Shown here in pieces: positions 54,889 to 63,035 of a DNA stretch of 64,000 bases; position 1 is the first letter of the stretch; every line of letters starts with the position of its first letter. The position numbers were made by a program, and so were the translations under genes. Source of the stretch: Promethearchaeota archaeon (GTDB lineage: Archaea; Asgardarchaeota; Lokiarchaeia; Sigyniarchaeales; SOKP01); contig JAUVXW010000003.1 in the NCBI GenBank assembly GCA_030603385.1, positions 1 to 64,000 on the forward strand. Reading direction: 5' to 3'. Under the pieces are notes generated by a model. The model did not search any database, was not told the origin of the DNA, and worked only from the letters and a program-made list of their open reading frames with translations.

Positions 54889-55428
54889 ATGACTGGTGCT
54901 CAAAAATTTCGATTTAAGATTTCTGTAATAGGCGATGGGCAAGTAGGTAAGACCTCTTTAATTAAAAAGTTCACAAAAGGTTCTTTTAAGAAAGATTATA
55001 TTAAAACTATAGGTGCCCAATTCTCTAAGTATGAAAAAGAAATAGATGGAGATGAGATTCGGTTGATATTCTGGGATATAGCCGGTCAGGATGATTTTCT
55101 TTTTCTACGGCCTTCATTTTATAAAGAAAGTGGGGCAGCAATTATTGTCTTTAGCCTTGAAGAAAATGAGTTAGGTAAACGGAGTTTTGAGCATATAAAT
55201 AATTGGTATGAGAATATTAAAAAATTCTGTGGGGAAATACCAATAATTCTATTTGCTAATAAAGTAGACCTAATTGAGGAAGATAATCTAGATAATTCTG
55301 AATTTCAAAAAATGATAACAAAACATAGTTTTCTAGGATATTACTTGACTTCAGCAAAAACAGGGCAAGGTGTTCATGACGCTTTTAATACTCTTATTAA
55401 TGAATTGTACTATAAATCCAAGACTTAA
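54889..55428 (+). CDS. stand-alone Ras-like small GTPase (first copy)
   Basis: 179 residues, with complete G motifs: G1 GDGQVGKTS, G2 TIGAQF, G3 WDIAGQD with the catalytic Gln, G4 NKVD, G5 TSAKT. It belongs to the Rab/Ras-type Asgard GTPases and should cycle between GTP and GDP. No C-terminal prenylation cysteine or membrane anchor is present. It is ~70% similar in pattern to the GTPase at 60044-60601. Its upstream TATA (AAATTTTATATTA) is shared by that paralog. It diverges from one winged-helix/TPR gene and converges with the other. Confidence 0.92.
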   Translation: MTGAQKFRFKISVIGDGQVGKTSLIKKFTKGSFKKDYIKTIGAQFSKYEKEIDGDEIRLIFWDIAGQDDFLFLRPSFYKESGAAIIVFSLEENELGKRSFEHINNWYENIKKFCGEIPIILFANKVDLIEEDNLDNSEFQKMITKHSFLGYYLTSAKTGQGVHDAFNTLINELYYKSKT

Positions 55429-55464
55429 CCATGAGTATTATAGGATTATAATATAGTACTATCT

Positions 55465-57987
55465 TTAAAATTCCGTTTCTAGTTGCTCAATCTCTGCTAA
55501 ATAGAGATTTACTATTGCTAGCCATTTTCTTTTTGTATCAAGATCACAAAAACATTTGTTTGTAAATTCTTGACCTTTACTAAGATAATCAATTGCTAAA
55601 TCATAATTTTCAAGTTCCTTATAACATATACCTAACTTTATATAAGTCTGGTTAATATACCACTCATCACTAGCTAATTCTATTGTTTTTAGGAATTCTT
55701 TTGTAGCTTTTTCATACTCCTCGAAGTTCATTAAAATTTCACCATATGTGTCATGGTATATTCCCAACTCGGGACTTTTTTTTATAATCTTCTCGATAGT
55801 TGTTAAAACCTTTTCTTTTTCATCTAAATATTGTAACCAATAAATTTTATTAAGTATGAGACTATTATCTTCGGGATATTTTTCGATTAAATCATTGATT
55901 ATCTCTAAACCTGCTTCAATATTTTTCATTTCTCTAAGAATATACGCTTTTTTAATCTTAAGATTCTTTTCCGCTTCAGGAAAATCAACTAGTAATTTGT
56001 CCAATATGGTTATTATTTCGTCGAACTGGTCAAAATAAATTAAAATCCTAATTTTAGAATTGTACCAATCTAGTGTTTTAGGATTTAATTTAATAGCATT
56101 ATCAATCGATTCTAGAGCATCTTCATAATTATTCAATTCTAGTAGGATTTGGCTTTTTAACTGATAATATCTTGCTTTATTGTTTTTATTTGATTCTAAA
56201 TTAATAGCTTTCTCGATATAACTTATTCCCATTTCTTTATCTGCTTTTTCTGCATCGAATGTATAAATCCTATTATAACCAAGTACTAGTCCCTTTAAAA
56301 CGAGAGAAAGAGGTAGTTTAGGATATATTTCTATTGCTTTATTTGTCATATTTAAAGCATTTTCAATATCTCCTAGAGTCATATATGAAAAAGCTAACAG
56401 AAAAAAATAAGGAGCATATATTTCATCTTCCTTATTAATAAGAGATAAATCTACTTTACTCCTTAAGAATTCTATTAATTCTTTATTCCGATTTAAATGA
56501 CAAAGAATAATTCCTTTAACAATAATGAGATCTAAATTCTTTATCTTCGATTTAGAATTAGCAAAAACTTTACCCAATTCTTCCAATCTTAAAGCTTTAT
56601 CATATTCTTTCGATTTTAAATAATCTTGGATCTTTAAATTTAATTCTTCTGGTTTAAACCAGAAAGCTAAGTATGGTTGTAGTACTTCTAATATTGAGGT
56701 ATCTAAATAATAATTCATTTCGCTTTCACCAATAAATTGATATTGAGAAGTTTTATAAATGTCTGATTGCAATATTTCAGGAATGTTCTGCCAAATAATT
56801 CCTTCTAATTTATCAGAAACACCAACTAACTTCTTTTCTTTCTCAATTTTATATGCTAAATAATTGATATATTCAGGTAAAAATTTTCTTAATGATTTTT
56901 TTAATCCTTCATCGAATACATTTTGGCAAGCTTCGTCCAAAATAGCATTTACAGTAGAACTCATATTTAGAGGGAGAATTAAATCTGAGGAGCCCTCAAA
57001 AAGCTTATTCAGGTAGGTAAACTTTGTAATATGTTCCTCTGTAATAATCCTAAGCATCATCTCTACTTTTTCATCTGATTGAAAATAATAAAATTTATCT
57101 GGGAGCACCTCTAATTTAAAAAATCTTATTGGAAAAATTTGGTTTTCCACTATTTCATCAATATAATAATCAAGAGTAGTTTTTTTAATTCCATATTTTT
57201 CAGAGAATTCTTCAGGAAACATATACTTGGGAAAATCATTTGGATGGTTAATCGAAAGAAGAAGTAATATTTTATGAAAATCCTCCTCATCCCTTAATAC
57301 CGGTTTAATTTTTTCATAGTCTAACCTCAAAACACTATTAAGGAATCGAAATTGAATATCTCTCTCACTGATTTCAAAACTTTCAAAAAAATTTAGTGTT
57401 TTTTGTGTTAGTTCGGTTATTCGTTTACTTTCTTCTTCTAATATCGACTGTCTGTCTAAATCATAATAAGTTAACATTTTAGAATACTCTGATTTACCCA
57501 ATCGAGTAATTCTATATTCTTTATTTTCCTTTATTACAAATGTTTTTTCCATTAATTTATTCATATTCTTTGATAAGGAGGATTGATTAATAGAGAGAGG
57601 TTCTTCAAGGAAATCTCCCCATTTGCAATAATTATTATTATAGACCATCCATAGGATAGTGTGATCATAGTTCCTTTTTGCAAGAATTACCTTTGGAGGA
57701 TAACTTAATTTCCTTCCCCCCTTCTTGGCTTGTCCTAATTCGTAGTATCTTTCTCTTCCTTTAGATGTAATACGATACTGATTGAATTCACTTTTCAAAA
57801 TATGCCCATTGCTTTTAAGTCTATTCAAATAAATAGAAAGTGTTGATCGATTCACTTTTTCTTTTAAATCTGACCAAGAGCATACTTCATTATTGCTTAA
57901 TATCCAAAGAATAATGTACTCATAATTGGGTTTGCCAATTAAAGGATTTAAAATCTCGTCAGGGGGGTAATTACAAGGTGTATCCAA
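55465..57987 (-). CDS. winged-helix/TPR protein (second copy of the module)
   Basis: 840 residues, the larger paralog of the protein at 52523-54421. It has the same two winged-helix units (NYEYIILWILSNNEVCSWSDL; NYDHTILWMVYNNNYCKWGDFLEEPLSINQ), the same middle domain (for example HITKFTYLNKLF and ILLLLSINHP) and TPRs. An additional ~200-residue helical/TPR stretch lies around residues 400-620. The start is TTG 57987; the frame is closed immediately upstream. Its promoter carries a perfect 16-bp palindrome (58063-58078) 75 nt ahead. A transcriptional regulator that senses a partner through its TPRs is the most reasonable inference. Confidence 0.75.
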   Translation of the reverse strand: MDTPCNYPPDEILNPLIGKPNYEYIILWILSNNEVCSWSDLKEKVNRSTLSIYLNRLKSNGHILKSEFNQYRITSKGRERYYELGQAKKGGRKLSYPPKVILAKRNYDHTILWMVYNNNYCKWGDFLEEPLSINQSSLSKNMNKLMEKTFVIKENKEYRITRLGKSEYSKMLTYYDLDRQSILEEESKRITELTQKTLNFFESFEISERDIQFRFLNSVLRLDYEKIKPVLRDEEDFHKILLLLSINHPNDFPKYMFPEEFSEKYGIKKTTLDYYIDEIVENQIFPIRFFKLEVLPDKFYYFQSDEKVEMMLRIITEEHITKFTYLNKLFEGSSDLILPLNMSSTVNAILDEACQNVFDEGLKKSLRKFLPEYINYLAYKIEKEKKLVGVSDKLEGIIWQNIPEILQSDIYKTSQYQFIGESEMNYYLDTSILEVLQPYLAFWFKPEELNLKIQDYLKSKEYDKALRLEELGKVFANSKSKIKNLDLIIVKGIILCHLNRNKELIEFLRSKVDLSLINKEDEIYAPYFFLLAFSYMTLGDIENALNMTNKAIEIYPKLPLSLVLKGLVLGYNRIYTFDAEKADKEMGISYIEKAINLESNKNNKARYYQLKSQILLELNNYEDALESIDNAIKLNPKTLDWYNSKIRILIYFDQFDEIITILDKLLVDFPEAEKNLKIKKAYILREMKNIEAGLEIINDLIEKYPEDNSLILNKIYWLQYLDEKEKVLTTIEKIIKKSPELGIYHDTYGEILMNFEEYEKATKEFLKTIELASDEWYINQTYIKLGICYKELENYDLAIDYLSKGQEFTNKCFCDLDTKRKWLAIVNLYLAEIEQLETEF

Positions 57988-58036
57988 ATTTCATTCATTT
58001 ACCAGTAGATTATATACTTATAATTAATATATAGAA

Positions 58037-58078
58037 GGGGTTTATTTATACTTTTTGATTAAAACTCTAATTAGAGTT
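58037..58078 (-). promoter_or_regulatory. palindromic operator and TATA element, copy 2
   Basis: AACTCTAATTAGAGTT (58063-58078) is a perfect palindrome. Read on the minus strand, 8 nt later comes AAAGTATAAATAAACCCC, and the TTG of the winged-helix/TPR gene is 75 nt after the palindrome. The layout matches that of copies 3 and 5. Confidence 0.75.
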
Positions 58079-58144
58079 AAAAAATTACGGATGAAAATGA
58101 ATGTAAATATGTGAGAAAAAAAATATTATCTAAAAAAGATCTAA

Positions 58145-58190
58145 GACTCCATTCAGAGTTTACGATACTAAACTATATATTAAACCCTGC
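58145..58190 (+). promoter_or_regulatory. palindromic operator and TATA element, copy 3
   Basis: GACTCCATTCAGAGTT (58145-58160) is an imperfect copy of the same palindrome. TACGATAC separates it from TAAACTATATATTAAACC. The ORF at 58231 begins 70 nt after it. The whole 54-bp block aligns without gaps to 59008-59061. Confidence 0.7.
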
Positions 58191-58230
58191 TCTAATTATT
58201 CTTAATAAAAAAACAAAAAAGTGAAAAAAA

Positions 58231-58431
58231 ATGACCCAAACTTATCAAAAAATAATAATAGTGAAAAGACCTGAAGTTCAAACACCAATAGAAAGTGAAA
58301 TGGATGAATTACTTGGAGATTTAAATCCAAGATATTTTGAGGAAACTATTCCTTTTAAAGAGGCGATTGAAAGGGTTTATACCTCAGATATTAATGTTGG
58401 TTCTAAATTCAATTTCTTTAGTGTGTTTTAG
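58231..58431 (+). CDS. small protein of unknown function
   Basis: 66 residues (MTQTYQKIIIVKRPEVQTP at the start, then an acidic segment, LNPRYFEETIPFKEAI). It has no cysteines and no known family. It lies downstream of operator copy 3 with the standard spacing. The start region resembles those of two other small ORFs (GTGAAAA shortly before the ATG). It is likely a real small gene of the local regulon, but this rests on promoter context. Confidence 0.5.
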   Translation: MTQTYQKIIIVKRPEVQTPIESEMDELLGDLNPRYFEETIPFKEAIERVYTSDINVGSKFNFFSVF

Positions 58432-58544
58432 AAATAATTAAATTTTTTTTTAATCTTATTTTCAGGTTGAATCTTATTTTCGCATATAAAAATTTTCTGT
58501 TTTTGAAATCCTTAAAAGCAAATTATTTTATCATTTATGCGACT

Positions 58545-58865
58545 ATGAAAAATTTTTCCTCTAAAACTCACTTAAGTAACTATCAATATGCCATAAAAAT
58601 TATTGAAGATTGTAAGGACTATTGGCTTCAAGATCAATTTCCGAATATTGATCAATTTCTATATGATTATGATTTAATAGATATCACTGGAAAAATCCAA
58701 GATTTTAAGTCTTATTATCAATTTAAGGATGCTCTGGATCATTTAACAAACTATAAATTCATCAGGATCTTAATAGATTCTAGAGCAGTTCCTCGAATTT
58801 ATAAGGGGAACAGAGATATTCCAAACAATTTTACTTATGAAGAATATTGGTCAAGAGATTTTTAA
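58545..58865 (+). CDS. small protein of unknown function
   Basis: 106 residues from the first ATG (MKNFSSKTHLSNYQYAIKI). An in-frame TTG at 58467 would add 26 hydrophobic residues, but is not favoured. It is rich in aromatic and acidic residues (CKDYWLQDQFPNIDQFLYDYDLIDI) and ends NFTYEEYWSRDF. No known motif. It follows the 66-residue ORF by 113 nt, in the same orientation. Confidence 0.5.
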   Translation: MKNFSSKTHLSNYQYAIKIIEDCKDYWLQDQFPNIDQFLYDYDLIDITGKIQDFKSYYQFKDALDHLTNYKFIRILIDSRAVPRIYKGNRDIPNNFTYEEYWSRDF

Positions 58866-58920
58866 AACCTGACGAGCTGAGTCTTTACGAATTTTTAAAC
58901 TATTCTAGTCATATGTTTTA

Positions 58921-58962
58921 AACTCTATAACTTCTTCTTAAGAATGAACTTATATTAAACAG
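58921..58962 (+). promoter_or_regulatory. palindromic operator and TATA element, copy 4 (degenerate)
   Basis: AACTCTATAACTTCTT (58921-58936), then CTTAAGAA, then TGAACTTATATTAAACAG keeps the order and spacing of the other copies. The second half of the palindrome is lost. No long ORF follows at the expected distance. It looks like a decayed copy next to copy 5. Confidence 0.5.
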
Positions 58963-59007
58963 AGACACATTTTAAGAAGAGATGAGGAGAGTCTAAAACA
59001 AGTCTTA

Positions 59008-59061
59008 AACTCCACTTGAACTTCGCAACGTTAAACTATAAATTAAACCTTGCTCTAACTA
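59008..59061 (+). promoter_or_regulatory. palindromic operator and TATA element, copy 5
   Basis: AACTCCACTTGAACTT (59008-59023), CGCAACGT, then TAAACTATAAATTAAACC. It aligns ungapped to copy 3 over 54 bp. An ATG at 59097 lies 73 nt after the palindrome core. Confidence 0.7.
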
Positions 59062-59066
59062 AACTT

Positions 59067-59180
59067 ATGAGAAAAAATATGAGTGTGAAAAATAAAATGA
59101 AACAAGTCACAGTAAAGGAAGATTCCCTTATCGAACTTGAAGATCTATATATAATTCAGTTCCAAATTCGATATTTTTAG
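59067..59180 (+). CDS. possible small peptide
   Basis: A 37-codon frame; in-frame ATGs lie at 59067, 59079 and 59097. The last gives 27 residues (MKQVTVKEDSLIELEDL...) and keeps the 73-nt spacing from operator copy 5, so it is the likelier start. No family is recognised. Confidence 0.4.
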   Translation: MRKNMSVKNKMKQVTVKEDSLIELEDLYIIQFQIRYF

Positions 59181-59225
59181 GGTTTATTAATTTACAAAAA
59201 TATGAATTGAGGGGTGGTAGAATAA

Positions 59226-59480
59226 ATGGTTCAAGTATTAGTTAAGAGAAAGGAATTTGAGGAACCTTTTAAAATAGAAGATGTAATTATTTTAGAAGAG
59301 CTCCCTGCTATTGAGGAAGATTATACGATAGTGAGAGTAAAAGCAGAGGAGAAACCAGTTAAAAATGCTTTATCAAAATTATTGATGAAAGCTAAATATA
59401 ATGCTAAGTATTTAGAAGAGAAAATTCCTGTGGAAAAGGTCAGAAGAAATATTCACTACAGGAACTACGGAAATTTCTAA
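59226..59480 (+). CDS. small protein of unknown function
   Basis: 84 residues (MVQVLVKRKEFEEPFKIED, ending KVRRNIHYRNYGNF), half acidic and half basic. A strong GAGGGG ribosome-binding site lies about 8 nt before the ATG. It follows the 37-codon frame by 45 nt and may share its transcript. The start VQVLVKRKEF echoes the start KQVTVKEDSL of that peptide, so they may be distantly related. No known family. Confidence 0.55.
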   Translation: MVQVLVKRKEFEEPFKIEDVIILEELPAIEEDYTIVRVKAEEKPVKNALSKLLMKAKYNAKYLEEKIPVEKVRRNIHYRNYGNF

Positions 59481-59535
59481 AAAACAATCTATCATCATAA
59501 CGCTGATTTAATTCATCCGACAAGCCGAAGTAGTA

Positions 59536-59587
59536 AAATCAGGGAGAAGTAAAATCAGGGGGAGGGGGACCTTTTTTATCCCCCTCC
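59536..59587. repeat. G-rich tandem repeat and 9-bp hairpin
   Basis: AGTAAAATCAGGG occurs twice in tandem about 59532-59560. Next, GGAGGGGGA (59561-59569) pairs perfectly with TCCCCCTCC (59579-59587) around the loop CCTTTTTTA. This is very GC-rich for this window. It could be a terminator or a structured leader, but no U-tract follows the stem. Confidence 0.55.
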
Positions 59588-59628
59588 ATTTGATATATAT
59601 TTAAATGATAAAGGGAGGGCGAAATAGA

Positions 59629-59721
59629 ATGAAAATTAAATATTTAGAGAGAATTGAAAGGATTAAGATAAAAAACGATTTAGAAGAGCATAAGGAGCTC
59701 ATTAATCGTATAATAAAATGA
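59629..59721 (+). CDS. possible small peptide
   Basis: A 30-residue basic helix-like frame (MKIKYLERIERIKIKND...) with a strong AAGGGAGGG ribosome-binding site 8-10 nt upstream (59611-59619). Small, without known family. Confidence 0.35.
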   Translation: MKIKYLERIERIKIKNDLEEHKELINRIIK

Positions 59722-59776
59722 TTAATTTTTTCAAATTTTTCAAAATAAAAAAAAATTTAATAGAGGTTGTCAATAA

Positions 59777-59872
59777 ATGAAAGAACAAAAAAAGGATAAG
59801 TGGAAATATTCGATGGGAAGTTTTCTTTTAAATCCAGAAAAATATAAATTTGGATTAAAAGATCTTAAATAA
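59777..59872 (+). CDS. possible small peptide
   Basis: A 31-residue frame (MKEQKKDKWKYSMGSFLLN...) with GAGG about 10 nt before the ATG. No known family. It is the last small frame before the second GTPase gene. Confidence 0.35.
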   Translation: MKEQKKDKWKYSMGSFLLNPEKYKFGLKDLK

Positions 59873-60043
59873 AATTCAAACTTTTTTTTTTTATTTCAAA
59901 TTATTAGTACAATTTTCAATTTCGTACATTTTTCGATTACTTTTTAGCAGAAACAAAAATTTTATATTAAAAAATAACTGATCTTAGTTTGATTACATTT
60001 TTTTAAATAGAATATATACTTTTTTTATTTCTTCTAAGATTCT

Positions 60044-60601
60044 ATGAGTGATGAAGGTCGTAGGTTCCGATTTAAAATTTCCGTAATAGGTGATGGGCAG
60101 GTAGGTAAGACCTCTTTGATTAAAAAGTTCACTCAAGGATCATTTAAGAAGGATTATGTTAAGACAATAGGGGCACAATTCTCGGTGTACAATAAAGAAT
60201 TAGAAGGAGATAAAATCAGATTATTATTTTGGGATATTGCTGGGCAGGACACCTTCCACTTTTTACGTCCTTCTTTCTTTAAGAACAGCAAAGCTGCTAT
60301 TATTGTATATAGTCTTGAGGATAATAAACTTGGTAAAGAGAGTTTTAAGCATTTATTAGATTGGCACGAAGACATTATAAAACATTGTGGAGATATTCCG
60401 ATAGTTGTATTTGCAAATAAGGTTGATCTAGTAGACGAGGATAACTTAGACGATTCAGATATTAAAGAAATAGTTAAAGAACATAATTTTCTTGGGTATT
60501 ATATAACATCAGCAAAAACAGGGAAGGGTGTAATTACAGCATTTAATATGATAATTGATGAGTTATATAACAAGTTTAAAACATTATCTGTAGAGTTATA
60601 A
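60044..60601 (+). CDS. stand-alone Ras-like small GTPase (second copy)
   Basis: 185 residues, a close paralog of the GTPase at 54889-55428: GDGQVGKTSLIKKFTQGSFKKDY, TIGAQF, WDIAGQD, NKVD and TSAKT are all kept. No lipid-anchor cysteine. It sits after the winged-helix/TPR and small-ORF cluster. Its promoter TATA (AAATTTTATATTA-type) resembles that of the first copy. The pair of GTPases and pair of winged-helix/TPR proteins look like one duplicated locus. The spacer that follows (60602-60857) shows no gene. Confidence 0.92.
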   Translation: MSDEGRRFRFKISVIGDGQVGKTSLIKKFTQGSFKKDYVKTIGAQFSVYNKELEGDKIRLLFWDIAGQDTFHFLRPSFFKNSKAAIIVYSLEDNKLGKESFKHLLDWHEDIIKHCGDIPIVVFANKVDLVDEDNLDDSDIKEIVKEHNFLGYYITSAKTGKGVITAFNMIIDELYNKFKTLSVEL

Positions 60602-60857
60602 GATTGAATTATCATTCAAAAGAAGATTTACTGAGCTTAGATAATTATTGATAATTCAAGATGCTTTTATTTTATTAGAGAGAAGTTTTATAATAAAAAA
60701 AATCTAATCTTACATCATATAAGATTTATTTAACTTATTATTCTAACCTCTATTAAAAATTCTATGATATTCAATTATCTCGAAATAAATTTTATTGAGT
60801 TTATTTTAATACTAATAAGCATTTTAGAATAATTATTGTTCAAAAAGATGAGAAACA

Positions 60858-61214
60858 ATGGAAGGAGAAGAAAAATATCAATGGGTAAAATGTAAAAATT
60901 GTGGATATTTACAGTATAAATCTCATTTAAGATGTTTAAAATGTAAAAATAGTAAATTTGAAAGGATAAACGCTTCAGGAACATGTAAACTTCTTACTTT
61001 TACTATCTTAAAAGCACCTCCTGCTGAATTTAGGAACAATCCTTCATATGCGCTAGGAGTTGTTGAATTTGAAAATGGAGTAAAAGCACTTGGGCAAATA
61101 TCAACACAAGATAATTTAAAAACTGGAATGGAATTAAAACCTATATACACTAAAATTTGCGATAATTTAGATGGAAAAGAAATATATAATTATGTATTCG
61201 AACCAAATTTATAA
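60858..61214 (+). CDS. Zn-ribbon/OB-fold acyl-CoA-associated protein (DUF35)
   Basis: 118 residues. The N-terminus has a rubredoxin-like zinc ribbon with four cysteines (VKCKNCGYLQYKSHLRCLKCKNS, residues ~10-32). An OB-fold follows (CKLLTFTILKAPPAEFRNNPSYALGVVEFENG; ALGQIST). Such proteins bind acyl-CoA and work with thiolase-like enzymes (for example in mevalonate-type synthesis). It is 21 nt upstream of the mutase gene. The thiolase at 50463-51686 is a possible partner, but not a neighbour. Confidence 0.85.
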   Translation: MEGEEKYQWVKCKNCGYLQYKSHLRCLKCKNSKFERINASGTCKLLTFTILKAPPAEFRNNPSYALGVVEFENGVKALGQISTQDNLKTGMELKPIYTKICDNLDGKEIYNYVFEPNL

Positions 61215-61235
61215 AATTTATGGAGAATAAAAATA

Positions 61236-62912
61236 ATGTTTACAAATGAAGAACTTCAGAAAATTAAAAGCAAAAGGTCTGAATGGGAAGAACAAAATCT
61301 ATCAAATTTTGTTCAAAAAGGAGAGCGAGAGCAAAAATTTGAAACCCCTTCAGGAATTCCTCTAAAACATGTGTATGGGCCAGAGGATATTGAAAATATT
61401 GATTATTTAGAGGATCTCGGATTCCCTGGGGCACCACCTTTCACTAGGGGGGTATATCCAAATATGTATAGAGGAAAGATTTGGAGTATGAGACAATATA
61501 GTGGTTTTGGTGATGCGCGTAAAACTAATGAACGATTTAAGTATTTAATCTCTCAAGGTCAAAAAGGGCTTTCAATAGCTTTTGATCTTCCTACTCAAAT
61601 GGGGTATAGTTCGGATAATAAGATTTGTTTAGGTGAAGTAGGACGAATTGGCGTCACTGTTAATTCATTGAAGGATTTCGAAAAGGTTTTTAAAGGTATA
61701 GCTTTGGATAAGGTTTCAACCAGTATGACGATAAACGCACCAACATCAATAATATTAGCAATGTATATCGCGATAGGAGAAAAACATGGTGTTAAACAAG
61801 AACAATTAACCGGTACACTTCAAAATGATATTTTGAAAGAATATACTGCAAGGGGAACTTATATCTATCCCCCCAAGCCCTCTTTAAGACTAACCGCAGA
61901 TGTAATTGAATATTGTTCAAAAAATTTGCCAAGATTTAATACAATCAGTATATGTGGTTACCATATGCGTGATGCGGGGAGTAATGCCATTCAGGAATTA
62001 GCATTTACTTTAGCTGATGGTATTTCATATGTTGAAGAGGTTCTCGAAAGGGGCATTGATATTGATGATTTTGCTCCAAGATTATCTTTCTTCTTTACCA
62101 CTCATAATAATTTTTTTGAGGAGATCGCGAAATTAAGAGCGGCAAGACGATTATGGGCGAGGCTCATGAAGGATCGGTTTAATGCTAAAGATCCTAACTC
62201 ATTAAGGTTAAGGTTTCACATCCATACTTCGGGGAGCACATTGACGGCCCAACAACCTCAAATTAATATTATTAGAGCTACTCTTCAATCATTAGCCGCT
62301 ATATTAGGAGGGACTCAATCTCTTCATACTTGTGGAGCTGATGAGGCTTTGGCTATCCCTACTGAAGACTCAGCTAGACTTTCATTAAGAACACAACAAG
62401 TGCTTGCATATGAAACTGGAGTTACGGATGTTGTTGATCCATTGGGTGGATCTTATTATATTGAACATTTGACCAGTAAATTAGAAGAAAAAGCATTGGA
62501 ATATATTGATAAAATAGATAAAATGGGTGGCATGCCTATTGCCATTGAAAATGCTTTTATTCAAAAAGAAATTCTAGATAATGCTTATATGGAACAAAAG
62601 CGGATTGATGATGGAAGTAAAAAAGTCGTTGGAGTAAACATATTTTGCACTGATGACGAATATAAAATAGATACCTTCAAATATGATAAGGACTCTGAAA
62701 GAAGAATCAAAGAAGCATTAAATAATTTAAAGAAAGACCGAAATGTAAACCTCGTTAAAGAAAAATTAAATCAATTAAAAGAAGTTGCTAATTCTTCTGA
62801 AAATATTATGCCGATTATGATTGAGACAGTTAAAACTTACGCTACTGTACAAGAAATTTGTGATGTCCTACGAGATGTATTTGGGGAATATCAGTCTCCT
62901 CAGATATTTTAA
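61236..62912 (+). CDS. methylmalonyl-CoA mutase large (catalytic) subunit
   Basis: 558 residues covering the catalytic TIM barrel: GAPPFTRGVYPNMYRGKIWSMRQYSGFGDARKTNERFKYLI, LSIAFDLPTQMGYSSDN, GRIGVTVNSL, TGTLQNDILKEYTARGTYIYPPKPSLRL, ISICGYHMRDAGSNA, and FHIHTSGSTLTAQQPQ with HTCGADEAL, all typical of MCM. It lacks the C-terminal B12-binding domain, so that subunit must be separate, as in other archaea. It interconverts (R)-methylmalonyl-CoA and succinyl-CoA with adenosylcobalamin. A GGAG element precedes the ATG. Confidence 0.95.
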   Translation: MFTNEELQKIKSKRSEWEEQNLSNFVQKGEREQKFETPSGIPLKHVYGPEDIENIDYLEDLGFPGAPPFTRGVYPNMYRGKIWSMRQYSGFGDARKTNERFKYLISQGQKGLSIAFDLPTQMGYSSDNKICLGEVGRIGVTVNSLKDFEKVFKGIALDKVSTSMTINAPTSIILAMYIAIGEKHGVKQEQLTGTLQNDILKEYTARGTYIYPPKPSLRLTADVIEYCSKNLPRFNTISICGYHMRDAGSNAIQELAFTLADGISYVEEVLERGIDIDDFAPRLSFFFTTHNNFFEEIAKLRAARRLWARLMKDRFNAKDPNSLRLRFHIHTSGSTLTAQQPQINIIRATLQSLAAILGGTQSLHTCGADEALAIPTEDSARLSLRTQQVLAYETGVTDVVDPLGGSYYIEHLTSKLEEKALEYIDKIDKMGGMPIAIENAFIQKEILDNAYMEQKRIDDGSKKVVGVNIFCTDDEYKIDTFKYDKDSERRIKEALNNLKKDRNVNLVKEKLNQLKEVANSSENIMPIMIETVKTYATVQEICDVLRDVFGEYQSPQIF

Positions 62913-63035
62913 AACCATAATAGTTTTATTATTTTTTGTCTTTTTCTATTTAATTATTTATGTAATGGTTAGTTAACTTACTTATAATTATTAATCATAA
63001 GAAAATTTAAGCTACATCTATTATTAGAGATATCT

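Noticed and set aside
59561..59587. Classical rho-independent terminator
   Set aside because: The T-run lies in the loop and not after the stem, so the layout does not fit on the plus strand.
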